Below, piece after piece: positions 8,718-18,573 of a DNA stretch of 43,405 bases. The translations under genes and the position numbers were made by a program. The stretch's first letter is position 1, and every line of letters starts with the position of its first letter. The stretch spans positions 1 to 43,405 of the forward strand of contig JALSRD010000077.1 in NCBI GenBank assembly GCA_026984935.1. Reading direction: 5' to 3'. A model generated the notes under the pieces. That model was not told the DNA's origin. It was given only the letters and a program-made list of their open reading frames with translations, and ran no database searches. The DNA is from Desulfobacterales bacterium. GTDB taxonomy: Bacteria > Desulfobacterota > Desulfobacteria > Desulfobacterales > JALSRD01.

Positions 8718-9497
8718 ATGGAAGCAGTCAACCGGCGCAATAGAGCAAAAAAGTACGGTATGGTGATCGACCTGGACAAATGTACCGGCTGCGGCTCATG
8801 TACAGTGGCCTGCATGGCGGAAAACAATATCCCGTTTCGCAAGGACGAGTCGGACAAGCTGCTGAGCATCGCCTGGCTGCATGTTTACAAGTTGACCAAC
8901 GGCAAACCTTTTCCGCACACCGACGTCTGCTACCTGCCCAGACCCTGCATGCACTGTGAAGGACACCACGGGCATTCCCCGTGTGTTTCGGTCTGCCCGG
9001 CCACGGCGACCGATTATGACGAAGAGACCGGCATCGTCAGCCAGATCTACACCCGCTGTTTCGGCTGCCGTTACTGCATGGCGGCCTGTCCGTATCATGT
9101 GCGGCTCTTCAACTGGTGGGACCCGGTCTGGCCCGACGGCATGGAAAAGATGCTCAACCCCGATGTGTCTGTGCGCATGCGGGGTGTGGTGGAAAAGTGC
9201 AGCTTCTGTTATCACCGGCACCAGCGTGCCATGGAGAAGGCCTATCTGGAGGGACGCCGGGAGCTGGAAGAGCACGAATATCAGACCGCCTGCACCCAGG
9301 CCTGCCCGGCCGGCGCCATTACCTTCGGGGATCTCAACAACCCGAAGCATGCCGTTTACCGGCTGAAAAAAAGCCCGCGGGCCTTTCGTCTGCTGGAGCG
9401 GCTGGGGACCCGCCCCAAGGTCTACTACCTGTCGAGCCGCGAATGGGTGCGGCAGGCCGGCGACAATCACCTGCAGCAGGAGAAGCAGAAAATATGA
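8718..9497 (+). CDS. qrcC: Qrc complex iron-sulfur subunit QrcC
   Basis: This is a 259-residue ferredoxin-like subunit of the PsrB/NrfC/DmsB type. Sixteen cysteines fall in four groups: residues 22/25/28/32, 77/80/89/93, 114/117/120/124 and 161/164/192/196. This is room for four iron-sulfur clusters that pass electrons from QrcA/QrcB to the membrane. It lacks a signal peptide, so it is probably exported as a folded partner of the Tat-targeted QrcB. That is inferred from the family. It starts 25 bases after qrcB. The long insert between the third and fourth cysteine groups (about 125-160) is usual in this family. Confidence 0.93.
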   Translation: MEAVNRRNRAKKYGMVIDLDKCTGCGSCTVACMAENNIPFRKDESDKLLSIAWLHVYKLTNGKPFPHTDVCYLPRPCMHCEGHHGHSPCVSVCPATATDYDEETGIVSQIYTRCFGCRYCMAACPYHVRLFNWWDPVWPDGMEKMLNPDVSVRMRGVVEKCSFCYHRHQRAMEKAYLEGRRELEEHEYQTACTQACPAGAITFGDLNNPKHAVYRLKKSPRAFRLLERLGTRPKVYYLSSREWVRQAGDNHLQQEKQKI

Positions 9498-9579
9498 AAT
9501 GCAGCGTCCCCGGGGCGCCTGCTGGAATGAAGATGACGGTACGCTCTGTTAACTGCATGGGATCAGGAGTAAAGCGACC

Positions 9580-10821
9580 ATGAATTCCGGACTCATACCC
9601 GAAGGAGTGAAACGCTGCCCGACTTGGAAGTTTGCCTTGGGGGTTGCCATCGCCGGCGCCGTGCTGCTGTGGGGTGTTTACGCCATGCTGCTGTGCTGGT
9701 TCAAGGGCCTCAACCAGACGAACATGAACAACGCTTACGGGTTTGCGCTCTGGATCTGGGCCGACCTGGCGGTGATCGCCCTGGGCGGCGGGGCCTTTTT
9801 CACCGGCTTTCTGCGTTACATCGTCGGTAAGGATGAGCTCAAGCACATCATCAACTACGCCGTGTTGATCGGGTTTATCTGCTACAGCTCGGCGCTGCTG
9901 ATTCTGGCCATCGACGTGGGCCAGCCGCTGCGCAGCTGGTTTATCTTCTGGCATGCCAACGTACATTCCATGTTGACCGAAGTGGCCTTCTGCCTGAGCT
10001 GCTACTTCGGTGTACTGACCATCGAATATCTGCCGCTGGTGCTGGAAAACCGCAAAATCGACCAGGTGCCCTTTTTCCATCACCTGGGGCACAACATGCA
10101 CCACATCATGGCGGTTTTTGCCGCCACCGGCGCCTTTCTCTCCTTTTTCCACCAGGGGTCGCTGGGCGGCGTGTCCGGCGTGCTCTTCGCCCGGCCCTTC
10201 GGGTTCCGCGAGGGCGTCCTGATCTGGCCCTGGACCTTTTTCCTGTTCACATGGTCCGCTGCCGCCTGCGGGCCCTGTTTTACGATCAGCATCACCAAGC
10301 TGACCGAGAAGGTCACGGGCAAGAAACTGGTCAAAGACAATGTGGTGGAGCTGCTGGCCAAGATTTCCGGATGGATGCTCACCGGCTACATCATCGCCAA
10401 AATCGCCGACACCATCTATTGGGCCGCGGTGACGGCACCTTCCAAGGGCTTCAGAATGATGGATTTCTACTCCCACAATTCCTTTTACGGCCTTTGGATA
10501 CTGATCCTGGAAGTGGGTATTTGCGGTGTATTGCCGGCCGCCATTCTGATCACCGATCGCGGCCGCAGGAACCAAAAAACCCTGGTGACAGCCGTGGTGC
10601 TGGCCTCGCTGGGCGTATGCCTCAACCGCTGGGTAATGGTGCTGCAGATGCTGGCCGTACCGGTGCTGCCCTTTGAAAATTGGGTTCTGTACATCCCCAG
10701 CTGGCAGGAGGTGGCGACGACGGTGCTCCCCGTCGCCTACGGCGTCATCCTGATCATGGTCTCGTACCGCTACCTGCCGGTATTTCCCCAGGAGCCCGAG
10801 TTAAACCCCGTAAAGTCCTGA
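9580..10821 (+). CDS. qrcD: Qrc complex NrfD-type membrane subunit QrcD
   Basis: This is a 413-residue polytopic membrane protein of the NrfD/PsrC family with about ten predicted spans. In Qrc it holds the quinone site where menaquinone is reduced and protons are moved. Histidine-rich segments such as FHHLGHNMHHIM and acidic residues inside spans (for example in MLTEVAFCL) are visible. The start follows CAGGAGT and lies 82 bases after qrcC. A 52-codon membrane ORF begins 19 bases downstream. The long N-terminal hydrophobic region and no fused domain match QrcD and not the shorter PsrC proteins. Confidence 0.93.
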   Translation: MNSGLIPEGVKRCPTWKFALGVAIAGAVLLWGVYAMLLCWFKGLNQTNMNNAYGFALWIWADLAVIALGGGAFFTGFLRYIVGKDELKHIINYAVLIGFICYSSALLILAIDVGQPLRSWFIFWHANVHSMLTEVAFCLSCYFGVLTIEYLPLVLENRKIDQVPFFHHLGHNMHHIMAVFAATGAFLSFFHQGSLGGVSGVLFARPFGFREGVLIWPWTFFLFTWSAAACGPCFTISITKLTEKVTGKKLVKDNVVELLAKISGWMLTGYIIAKIADTIYWAAVTAPSKGFRMMDFYSHNSFYGLWILILEVGICGVLPAAILITDRGRRNQKTLVTAVVLASLGVCLNRWVMVLQMLAVPVLPFENWVLYIPSWQEVATTVLPVAYGVILIMVSYRYLPVFPQEPELNPVKS

Positions 10822-10840
10822 TTGGTTGCGGAGGTAAGGG

Positions 10841-10999
10841 ATGTTTCCTTTTAGTTTTGAATGGGTCTGGAACACGAGCCATCTGGTTTTTCACGGCGGC
10901 CTGTGGTTCGCGCTTTCCATCATGGGTATCGGCATGACCTACTGTATCGTCAAGGCGGTCAGGGATACCTTCAGGAATGAGAAGGATTCGCATCATTGA
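10841..10999 (+). CDS. Small single-span membrane protein after qrcD
   Basis: This is a 52-codon ORF beginning MFPFSFEWVW and ending DTFRNEKDSHH. It has an amphipathic, Trp/Phe-rich N terminus, one membrane span (about residues 15-38, containing GGLWFALSIMGIGMTYC) and a charged tail. A strong ribosome site (GAGGTAAGGG) lies directly before the ATG. The ORF starts 19 bases after the qrcD stop and is followed by a terminator, so it is the last gene of the qrc transcript. The composition is typical of accessory single-span subunits of respiratory complexes. Function is not established; a Qrc assembly or stabilising subunit is the natural guess. It is short enough to be missed by many gene callers. 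Confidence 0.75.
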   Translation: MFPFSFEWVWNTSHLVFHGGLWFALSIMGIGMTYCIVKAVRDTFRNEKDSHH

Positions 11000-11050
11000 C
11001 GCGTGGACTGTGAGGCAGGTTTTTCGGACCCGGCGATCCCGATTTTCCAA

Positions 11051-11095
11051 AAAGCGCTTTTCCGGCCGTGATACCGGAAGGCGCTTTCTTGTTTT
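11051..11095 (+). terminator. Rho-independent terminator of the qrc operon
   Basis: Arms AAAGCGC...CCGG (11051-11065) and CCGG...GCGCTTT (11074-11087) form a long stem with a small internal bulge and an 8-base loop. They are followed by the T-rich stretch CTTGTTTTG. The site lies 51 bases after the small membrane ORF and before murA. Confidence 0.75.
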
Positions 11096-11151
11096 GCCGG
11101 GTCGCTTGGGTTTATGGCCGGCATGCAAACCGCAGACGTTCGTGAGGGCCG

Positions 11152-12405
11152 ATGGATAAGATTGTCATTCAAGGCGGGCACCCGCTGAAGGGCGAGGTGA
11201 ACATCAGCGGCGCCAAGAACGCGGCGCTGCCCATCCTGGTTTCCGCGCTGCTCACCGGCGGATGGAATACGTACACCAATGTTCCGGATCTGCAGGATAT
11301 CGAGAGTATCAAGCTGCTGCTGGCCCACCTGGGCGCGCGGGTGGAATCGGACGGCCACACGGTGCGCATCGATGCCGGCGGGCTGTGTGAACCCGAAGCA
11401 CCCTACGACCTGGTGCGCAAGATGCGCGCGTCGGTGCTGGTGTTGGGACCGCTGGTGGCGCGCCTTAAAAAGGCGCGTGTATCCCTGCCCGGCGGGTGCG
11501 CCATCGGGGCACGGCCCATCAATCTGCACCTCAAGGGCCTGTCTCTGATGGGGGCGGACATTGACATCCGGCACGGCTATGTGGAAGCCGAAGCCCCCCG
11601 CCTGAAAGGTGCTGAGATCTACCTGGACGTCGCCAGCGTGACCGGTACGGAGAACCTGATGATGGCGGCGGTGCTGGCCGAAGGCGAAACGGTTCTGCGC
11701 AACGCCGCGCGTGAGCCGGAGGTGGTGGCGCTGGCCGATGTGCTCAGCCGCATGGGGGCCGACATCCACGGGGCCGGATCGTCGGTGATGCGCATCCGGG
11801 GTGTCCCTTCTCTGAAACCGGTTTCAGCACCCATCGTACCGGACCGTATCGAGGCCGGTACTTTCATGGTGGCCGCCGCCCTGACCGGCGGCGACGTGAC
11901 CGTCTGCGGCTGTGTGCCCGGGCACCTGGGGGCGGTGATCGATAAATTGCGGCTGAGCGGCGCCGAACTGGCGATCCGCGGTTCGACGATTCGTGTGACG
12001 CGCAGCGCACCCATTCAGAGCGTGGACATCAAGACCCTTCCCTATCCGGGTTTTCCAACCGACATGCAGGCCCAGTTCATGGTGCTGATGGCCGTGGCCG
12101 GCGGTTTGAGCATCATCTCCGAAACGATTTTTGAAAACCGTTTTATCCACGTCAGTGAATTGCGGCGCATGGGCGCCGACATTACGGTCTCGGGCAACGC
12201 CGCCATGGTCAAAGGCACGCCGTTTCTTTCGGGTGCGCCGGTGATGGCGTCCGACCTGCGCGCCAGCGCCTGCCTGGTGCTGGCCGGCCTGATTGCCAGG
12301 GGCAAGACCGAGGTCAACCGCGTCTATCACCTGGACCGCGGCTACGAGGCCATGGAAGAAAAATTTGCCCGCCTGGGGGCGGTAATTGAGCGCCGGCCGG
12401 TTTGA
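11152..12405 (+). CDS. murA: UDP-N-acetylglucosamine 1-carboxyvinyltransferase MurA
   Basis: MurA transfers enolpyruvate from PEP to UDP-GlcNAc, the first committed step of peptidoglycan synthesis in the cytoplasm. The 417-residue protein has the normal length. The N-terminal SGAKNAALP contains the substrate-contacting Lys22-Asn23. The mobile loop [10 protein letters not shown] carries the catalytic Cys at residue 116, so the fosfomycin-sensitive Cys form is expected. The final RGYE(A/R)xxEKxxxLGA segment is also present. The ATG follows GTGAGGG. The 3' end overlaps the comEC start by 20 bases, indicating co-transcription. Confidence 0.96.
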   Translation: MDKIVIQGGHPLKGEVNISGAKNAALPILVSALLTGGWNTYTNVPDLQDIESIKLLLAHLGARVESDGHTVRIDAGGLCEPEAPYDLVRKMRASVLVLGPLVARLKKARVSLPGGCAIGARPINLHLKGLSLMGADIDIRHGYVEAEAPRLKGAEIYLDVASVTGTENLMMAAVLAEGETVLRNAAREPEVVALADVLSRMGADIHGAGSSVMRIRGVPSLKPVSAPIVPDRIEAGTFMVAAALTGGDVTVCGCVPGHLGAVIDKLRLSGAELAIRGSTIRVTRSAPIQSVDIKTLPYPGFPTDMQAQFMVLMAVAGGLSIISETIFENRFIHVSELRRMGADITVSGNAAMVKGTPFLSGAPVMASDLRASACLVLAGLIARGKTEVNRVYHLDRGYEAMEEKFARLGAVIERRPV

Positions 12406-14977
12406 CATCCCCACGGGCCCAGCTGCCGCCACTGCGGAAAATGCCGGGCGGCTGTTTTTTGCACGACCGGTGTTGCCGCTGCTGGGCGCCCTGGCCGGCG
12501 GCATTCTGACCGCTGCAGCGCTGCCCGGTCATCCGCTGGCGGCGGGCGCGGTGGCCACGACCGCCCTGATCGCCTCGATCGGCGCTCTTTGTCGGCGCCG
12601 GCCGGCTCTGGCGGCACCGCTGCTGCTCATGGGCGCCCTGGGCTATCTAAGCCTGCAGCCCTGGGTGGCGCCGCATTTCGGCGCACAGCACGTCTACCGG
12701 TTTGCAGGGCCCGTTAAATGGCAGATCAGTGGAACGGTCGCCAGCCCGCCCAAGGGCAAAAAGCGGCACCTGCGCTTTATTCTGCAGGTGCATTCGCTTT
12801 CTGCGCCCAACCGCAGAGTTGCCGCAACCGGCCGGCTGAGCGTCACCCTTTACGGCCGTGTTCCTGAACTGCTGTGCGGAGACCGGATCGCTTTTCGCGG
12901 CCGTGTCCGCAAAATCCGCAACTTTTTCAATCCCGGCGGATTCGACTATCAGCGCTACATGGCCTTTAAGGGGGTATGGGTGCGTGTCTTCGCGCAGGCC
13001 GGCAGTGTGACGGTTCTGCAGCGGCATTCCCGTTTGGGTTTCGGCCGGTCGGTCGACAAACTGCGCCGCGGCGTTTTTCGGCAGCTGCAGCAGGAGCCGC
13101 TGGTTTTCGGATCACCGGATGTGCGCGCGGTGCTCGAAGCCCTGCTGATCGGCAACCGCAGCGGCATCACGCCGCAGCTGCGCATGCAATTCAATCGCGC
13201 CGGAGCCTCTCACCTGCTGGCGATTTCCGGCCTGCACATCGGGATCGTGGCGGCGGCCGCTTTCTTTGTTTTCCGCTGGCTGCTGGCCTACAGCCGTTTC
13301 CTGCTGCGGCGGGCCTGGGTGGCCAGGGGTGCGGCCGTGCTGGCACTGTTTCCGGTTGTGTCCTATGGGTTGCTGGCCGGCATGTCGGCTTCCACTCAGC
13401 GGGCGGTGGTGATGGTCGCCGTGCTTTTCCTGGCGCTGGTGGCCGGCCGTCTACACGACCTGCTCAACAGCATTGCCTGGGCGGCTTGGGTGATTCTGAT
13501 CATTTATCCGCCGGCGCTCTTCTCGGTTTCCTTTCAGCTGTCTTTTGTCGCCGTGGGATGGATCGTTTTCGGCCTTTCCAACCCGGCCTTAAAGCAGGTT
13601 CTTGCCAAAGCGGCACCGCAGCGCCCGCTGCGCTGGATTTTATCGCTGCTCATCGTATCCTGCCTGGCCGTTGTCGGTACGCTGCCCTTGGCCATGTTCT
13701 ACTTCAACCAGGCATCGCTGACCGGTATTTTATCCAATTGCCTGCTGGTGCCGCTGGTAGGCTTTGCCGCCGTGCCGCTGGGTCTGGCTGGTGTGGCGCT
13801 GCTGGGGGTGATGCCCGCCGGGGCCCTGTTTTTTCTAAATGCCAGTGCTGCTGCGGTCCGGGCAGGCCTGGCAATAATCGCTTTTTTTGCCCGCCTGCCG
13901 CTGTCGTGGATGGGGACGGTGACGCCTTCGGGCATCGAAATTGCCTGTTACTACCTGTTTTTGGGGGCCCTGCTGTATCTGGGCCGCTCGCCAGGCAAGG
14001 ATGCGGCCGGCACAGTTAAGCGTGCGGAGATTTCCGGCGGGCGGGACGGGACAGCCGGCCTACGCACCCTTTCAATAGACCGGCGGGCACTGCTGGCGGC
14101 TGCTGTGGCCATGCTGGTGTTTTGTGCAGATGCCGGTTACTGGGCCTATGCCCGCTTCTGGCACCGGGACCTGCGGGTGACTTTTCTGGATGTCGGTCAG
14201 GGCAGTGCCGCCGCTGTCGAGCTTCCCGGCGGCCGGGTGATGATGGTCGACGGCGGCGGTTTTTCAGACCCGGACGGCTTCGACGTAGGCGCCCGTATTC
14301 TGGCGCCTTTCCTGTGGCGCAAAAAAATCTGCACGGTCGATACCCTGGTTTTAAGCCATCCCAACAGTGACCATCTGAACGGATTGCTCTTTGTCGCCGA
14401 CCATTTCCACGTGAAAGAGGTGTGGAGCAACGGCCAGCCGGAAGAAACCTGGAGCTATGCCGCTTTCCGGCGTATTGTCAAAAACCGGGGCATCCGGCTG
14501 CCGGCCTTTGACAAGCTTGCGCGGGAACAGCATATTAACGGCGTACAGCTGCAGATCCTGAACCCGCCGCCGGGGTTCATGGAGCTGAGGCAAAAAGAGC
14601 ACTGGCGCACGGTCAACAACAATTCGCTGGTGCTCCGAATGGCCTATGGCGACTTTTCCTTCCTGTTTCCCGGCGACATCGAACGGCCGGCTGAAAAATC
14701 TCTGCTGGCCTGCTGTAGACAACAGCTCAAAAGCAGCGTGTTGCTGGCACCGCACCACGGCAGCCGGTCTTCCAGCTCACCGGCTTTTGTCGACGGCGTT
14801 GCACCGCGTGTGGTGGTGATTTCCTGCGGCTGGCACAATCATTTCCATTTCCCGCACCCGAGAGTACTGGCACGCTACCGACGCTTGGGGTGCCGGATTT
14901 TCACCACGGCGGCCAACGGCGCCGTGACGATGCGAACCGACGGCCGGCACATGGCGATCCGGCCGCAGCGCCCCTGA
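12386..14977 (+). CDS. comEC: ComEC/Rec2-family DNA uptake channel protein
   Basis: This is an 863-residue inner-membrane protein proposed to form the channel for single-stranded DNA entry in natural transformation. It has an N-terminal hydrophobic pair and a DUF4131-like soluble domain. The Competence membrane domain (about residues 260-540) includes the signature [18 protein letters not shown]-terminal metallo-beta-lactamase domain begins about residue 594 with FLDVGQG and contains [10 protein letters not shown] and APHHGS. The start is a TTG at 12386 inside the end of murA; no good downstream ATG exists. Full-length ComEC occurs in many bacteria never shown to be competent. No other competence gene is in this window. 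Confidence 0.9.
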   Translation: MSAGRFDIPTGPAAATAENAGRLFFARPVLPLLGALAGGILTAAALPGHPLAAGAVATTALIASIGALCRRRPALAAPLLLMGALGYLSLQPWVAPHFGAQHVYRFAGPVKWQISGTVASPPKGKKRHLRFILQVHSLSAPNRRVAATGRLSVTLYGRVPELLCGDRIAFRGRVRKIRNFFNPGGFDYQRYMAFKGVWVRVFAQAGSVTVLQRHSRLGFGRSVDKLRRGVFRQLQQEPLVFGSPDVRAVLEALLIGNRSGITPQLRMQFNRAGASHLLAISGLHIGIVAAAAFFVFRWLLAYSRFLLRRAWVARGAAVLALFPVVSYGLLAGMSASTQRAVVMVAVLFLALVAGRLHDLLNSIAWAAWVILIIYPPALFSVSFQLSFVAVGWIVFGLSNPALKQVLAKAAPQRPLRWILSLLIVSCLAVVGTLPLAMFYFNQASLTGILSNCLLVPLVGFAAVPLGLAGVALLGVMPAGALFFLNASAAAVRAGLAIIAFFARLPLSWMGTVTPSGIEIACYYLFLGALLYLGRSPGKDAAGTVKRAEISGGRDGTAGLRTLSIDRRALLAAAVAMLVFCADAGYWAYARFWHRDLRVTFLDVGQGSAAAVELPGGRVMMVDGGGFSDPDGFDVGARILAPFLWRKKICTVDTLVLSHPNSDHLNGLLFVADHFHVKEVWSNGQPEETWSYAAFRRIVKNRGIRLPAFDKLAREQHINGVQLQILNPPPGFMELRQKEHWRTVNNNSLVLRMAYGDFSFLFPGDIERPAEKSLLACCRQQLKSSVLLAPHHGSRSSSSPAFVDGVAPRVVVISCGWHNHFHFPHPRVLARYRRLGCRIFTTAANGAVTMRTDGRHMAIRPQRP

Positions 14978-15008
14978 AGCGTATATGCCTTCGACCCGTT
15001 GCAGGGTA

Positions 15009-15037
15009 TTGACAAAACAGCTGCGCACATTTTATTG
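15009..15037 (+). promoter_or_regulatory. Weak promoter candidate downstream of comEC
   Basis: A consensus TTGACA (15009-15014) is followed after 17 bases by TTATTG, a poor -10 match. It would drive transcription through the hairpin region into the FmdB-like gene at 15254. Only the -35 box is convincing. Confidence 0.3.
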
Positions 15038-15069
15038 GGTTTGTCGTGTTTGGGCGTTCGCAGACACAA

Positions 15070-15193
15070 TACCACGGGCTTAGCCGTGGATGAAGGCGCC
15101 GTGCCTGCAATTTTCTGCCCGCGAAGCGGCACGGCGAATGCCGCTCAGCCCATGGGGCTGTTGCGCTAAAGCCCCGGGTTTGCCCCGGGGAAT
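15070..15193 (+). repeat. Cluster of REP-like palindromes
   Basis: In the 276-base gap between comEC and the FmdB-like gene, two GC-rich hairpins stand close together. The first is CCACGG-gcttag-CCGTGG, starting near 15072. The second is CCCCGGG-tttg-CCCCGGGG, near 15173-15191. The first is directly followed by ATGAAG, and the same six bases follow the second a few bases downstream. A less perfect palindrome lies between them around 15123-15146. No T-run follows either, so they are not ordinary terminators. The form resembles REP elements or the subterminal hairpins of IS200/IS605-type elements, but no transposase gene is present. Confidence 0.5.
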
Positions 15194-15253
15194 GGGAATC
15201 CATGAAGACTGGTAGGGGATGCTGTAGAAAAGATCAGAAAGGAGGGCCTTCTG

Positions 15254-15748
15254 ATGCCGATTTATGAATTCTACTGCAAAGAGTGCCACACCATCTACAA
15301 TTTTTTCAGCCAACGGGTCAACACCTCCAAAGTGCCGCACTGCCCGCGCTGCAAAACCCCGCGCCTCTCACGCCGAATGTCCGCTTTTGCCGTCACCGGG
15401 CGTGCCAAAGAAGAGGGTGATTCGGATGACCTGCCCTTTGACGAGCACAAGATGGAAAAGGCCATGCAGATGCTTGCCGCCGAGGCCGAGAACATCAACG
15501 AGGATGACCCCCGCCAGGGTGCCAACCTGATGCGCAAGCTCACCGACATGACGGGCCTCGAGCTGGGCCCCGGCATGCAGGAGGCGTTGCGGCGCATGGA
15601 ACAGGGAGAAGACCCGGACCAGATCGAAGCTGAGCTGGGTGATCTGATGGAAAACGAAGAGCCCTTCATTCTGCCGGGCCAGAAGGCCAGGGCCGCCGGC
15701 AGAAGATCCCTGCCGCCCGATCGGGATGAAACGCTTTATGACTTATAG
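15254..15748 (+). CDS. FmdB-like zinc-ribbon protein
   Basis: This encodes a 164-residue cytoplasmic protein. It opens with the FmdB-type zinc ribbon MPIYEFYCKECH followed by CPRC near residue 32. A charged, acidic helical tail (about 50-164), rich in Glu, Asp and Met, follows. Typical FmdB proteins are only 60-110 residues; the long acidic extension is a variant seen in deltaproteobacteria. The ATG has a strong AAAGGAGGG site. It is followed 24 bases later by the macrodomain gene on the same strand. Role unknown; FmdB proteins were named as putative regulators but are not well characterised. Confidence 0.8.
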   Translation: MPIYEFYCKECHTIYNFFSQRVNTSKVPHCPRCKTPRLSRRMSAFAVTGRAKEEGDSDDLPFDEHKMEKAMQMLAAEAENINEDDPRQGANLMRKLTDMTGLELGPGMQEALRRMEQGEDPDQIEAELGDLMENEEPFILPGQKARAAGRRSLPPDRDETLYDL

Positions 15749-15772
15749 GCACCAAAGCCGGGGGGATTTTGC

Positions 15773-16300
<528 letters not shown>

Positions 16301-16514
16301 TCCAATGAGTTGGGCGCCGGCTTCATTGACGCCGGACAAAGGCGATATCCGCCACGGGGTGTGCCCTGGGAAGTGCCTTCGGAGATCAAGGGGGGATACC
16401 GTGGTTACCGGTTTTGGCGGCGGTGCCCGGGGCGTTGGCGGAGTGGAGGCGCCGTACAGGCCGGCACCAAAGTGCACCCGTGACCGTCCGGGTGTTTGGG
16501 ATTTATGGGGAAAC

Positions 16515-17090
16515 ATGCAGCTGCCACATCAAAGGGAATTGGGCCTTGAGGCAACGGAAGTGCTCGTGCAGGTCGAGCAGCGGGCCGCCAACCTGTTCGT
16601 CACGCGCCAGTACTGGTGCGCCGAGTCCGTATTTCTGACCTTAAACCTCGGATTGGGCGGGGGCCTGGACGCCGATACCGCCCTTCGGCTGGCTTCGGGA
16701 CTGGGGGAGGGTGTCGGCGGCAGCGGCTGTGTCTGCGGCGGGCTCAACGGCGGCGCTTTGGCCATCGGACTGCTTTTGGGCAACAGCCGCCCGGGCTGGG
16801 CCACCAAGCGCGATGTCATGCAGGCCGTCCGTTTACTCCATAACCGCTTCAAACAGGATTTTGGCAGCACCTGCTGCCGGGTGCTTACCAAACCGGTGAC
16901 ACCGGGCAGTGCGGCGCATTTTGAGCTTTGCGCGCGGCACACTGGGACCGCCGCCCGCATGGCCGCCCGCATCGTGCTGGCCCGCCGGCCCGACATTCTG
17001 TCAGTCGTCGACTGGAAATTCCTAAAACGCCGTGACTCGGCCCTGGGCGCCGGCTTCAGAATTGCTGCCGAACGGTTGCGCAAGCATTGA
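16515..17090 (+). CDS. C_GCAxxG_C_C-family redox protein
   Basis: This 191-residue soluble protein matches the putative redox-active family named for its cysteine pattern. An early Cys (35, in YWCAESVF) is followed by a glycine-rich GCVCGGLNGGALAIGLLLG segment (Cys 72 and 74), then Cys 120/121 and Cys 139. The start at 16515 was chosen because the protein begins there with the usual helical segment and GGGGAAAC precedes it. The frame is open much further upstream, but that part overlaps the macrodomain gene and is not protein-like. Members are common in anaerobes and are thought to carry metal or thiol redox centres; the reaction is unknown. Confidence 0.75.
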   Translation: MQLPHQRELGLEATEVLVQVEQRAANLFVTRQYWCAESVFLTLNLGLGGGLDADTALRLASGLGEGVGGSGCVCGGLNGGALAIGLLLGNSRPGWATKRDVMQAVRLLHNRFKQDFGSTCCRVLTKPVTPGSAAHFELCARHTGTAARMAARIVLARRPDILSVVDWKFLKRRDSALGAGFRIAAERLRKH

Positions 17091-17152
17091 TCCCGGCTGT
17101 GGGCAGTGCGAATTTTCCCGGGCAGAAGGTCTACCCGATTGCGGGTGTGAGA

Positions 17153-17431
17153 ATGGATCAGCGAAAAAGTACAGGCAGCGTGTTGCTTGTTTTGTCGATG
17201 GGGACGTTCATTTTAGACCGGCTGACGGGCACCGTTTCCGACGCGTTGGGCCGGATGGTCTGCAACGGGCGGTATTTGAAGCCGGTTAGAGGTATGGTGG
17301 GCGACATGTCGTGCGGATTCAATGCCGATATGTACCTGTCCGTTTTCCTGCTTGTTCTTTTTGTTGCGGGCGGTTTGCTGGTGATTGCTTCGGGGAAAAA
17401 GGAAATACGGCAAATCGGCTCAGGGGATTGA
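17153..17431 (+). CDS. Hypothetical two-span membrane protein
   Basis: This encodes 92 residues with a hydrophobic segment near the N terminus (about 8-24) and a second one (about 60-80), ending in a short basic tail. A TTG at 17087 is in frame, but the ATG at 17153 (MDQRKSTG) gives a cleaner protein. The ribosome site is weak (GGGTGTGAGA). It lies between the C_GCAxxG gene and a lipoprotein gene on the same strand. I do not recognise a family. Confidence 0.5.
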   Translation: MDQRKSTGSVLLVLSMGTFILDRLTGTVSDALGRMVCNGRYLKPVRGMVGDMSCGFNADMYLSVFLLVLFVAGGLLVIASGKKEIRQIGSGD

Positions 17432-17468
17432 TTTTCATCTTTGAAGAAAAATACATGGGGGAATATCG

Positions 17469-17894
17469 ATGAAAATAAGTTTTCCGCCATGCAGGAAGGT
17501 GCTTTTACTTTTTGCATTTATCGGCATCGCTGCTTTCCTGTTTTCCTGCGCCAGCGAAGGCCAGCGGCTTCTGAAGGAAGGAGCGTCACCGGCTTATGCA
17601 CAGGGCTACGATGACGGCTGCAGCAGCGGTAAGAGATCCGCCGGCGATATGTTTTCCCAGTTTCATAAAAATGTGCGGCTATTTCAGCAAAACCAGGATT
17701 ATCGCCAGGGCTGGAATGACGGACACGAAGAATGCAGGAATGAATGGCGCAGCATGGATCGTGAACGCAAGTTGTATATTGAGCAGCAGCGGGCGAATGA
17801 TGAGCACTCCCTGATAGAGAACATGAAAAAGCAGCCCTATGTCCCCAAGTTGAGCCCAAGACAGATTGAAGAGCTCAATCGGCTAGGGCATTGA
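17469..17894 (+). CDS. Small lipoprotein with two GYxDG-type repeats
   Basis: This encodes 141 residues. A lipoprotein signal ends in a lipobox (LFSC, Cys27), so the protein is probably lipid-anchored and exported. The mature part holds two related segments, YAQGYDDGCSSGKR (about 44) and YRQGWNDGHEECRNEW (about 78), each with a Gly-Tyr/Trp-x-Asp-Gly core and a cysteine. A charged helix follows. GGGGG precedes the ATG. No enzyme motif is visible; a small envelope-structure role is likely. Confidence 0.7.
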   Translation: MKISFPPCRKVLLLFAFIGIAAFLFSCASEGQRLLKEGASPAYAQGYDDGCSSGKRSAGDMFSQFHKNVRLFQQNQDYRQGWNDGHEECRNEWRSMDRERKLYIEQQRANDEHSLIENMKKQPYVPKLSPRQIEELNRLGH

Positions 17895-17962
17895 GTGCCG
17901 GCAAAGCGGGTACGGTCGGCTTGAATTTGGTGCCGAAGCTTGCGGCTCCAGCGCGACACTTT

Positions 17963-18000
17963 AAGCGGATTGTCAACCGACGGGGCTATCCGCTTTTGTT
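17963..18000 (+). terminator. Probable terminator after the lipoprotein gene
   Basis: Arms AAGCGGAT (17963-17970) and ATCCGCTT (17988-17995) form an 8-bp perfect stem with a 17-base loop, followed by TTGTT. It lies 70 bases after the lipoprotein stop and before a strand switch. The large loop and short T-run make the call moderate. Confidence 0.45.
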
Positions 18001-18145
18001 GTCGGCGACTCTTTGCGGAACCGGCGCTCGGCGGAATGCTCTTTATCGGGATATTCACGGTATGCATGCACATCAGCGCTTTGCCGGGCGGGCGGCTGAT
18101 GGCCAGGATGGGCACCGGAAGCGAAAATGAAAGGCGTATTGCTTT

Positions 18146-18535
18146 TCAGGAAATTTGCTTTCCTCCGGGCAGCAAAGGTGCTGCACCCGGGCGCGTCCTG
18201 CGCAGCAGCCAGATGGCGTAAAAACCAAAAGCCGTGCCAATGGGAACATTACCGATGTTGAGAATCGCAAGTACCCACAGGGAAGCACGGGACCAGTTCC
18301 TGCCGGCATGAAAAGCGCGGCCCGTGGCGATGTGCCAAATGCCGAGCAAACCCAAAAGGAAAAAGAAAGGTGCGATCGAAAGTGCTGCTGGCAGAAGGGG
18401 TTCCTGGCCGATTGCATGATAGGCCGCCATCAGACTGAGAAGAGCGACAAAGGCCAGCGCCAACAGGTATAAACCACCAATGGCCACACAAATGATACTT
18501 ACCCTTCGAATATGTTTGTGAAGATCTGGGCGCAT
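18146..18535 (-). CDS. Hypothetical four-span membrane protein
   Basis: This encodes 129 residues. It has a short basic N terminus (MRPDLHKHIRR) and about four hydrophobic spans, the last being FGFYAIWLLRRTRPG. That ending is common in small DUF-type membrane proteins. GAGAG lies about 10 bases before the ATG. It follows the gene at 18574 on the minus strand by 38 bases, so the two probably form an operon. No catalytic residues are evident and no function can be assigned. Confidence 0.65.
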   Translation of the reverse strand: MRPDLHKHIRRVSIICVAIGGLYLLALAFVALLSLMAAYHAIGQEPLLPAALSIAPFFFLLGLLGIWHIATGRAFHAGRNWSRASLWVLAILNIGNVPIGTAFGFYAIWLLRRTRPGAAPLLPGGKQIS

Positions 18536-18573
18536 CGCTCTGTATCTCTCTGGGTGTTTCTTTTTGCTGTCAT

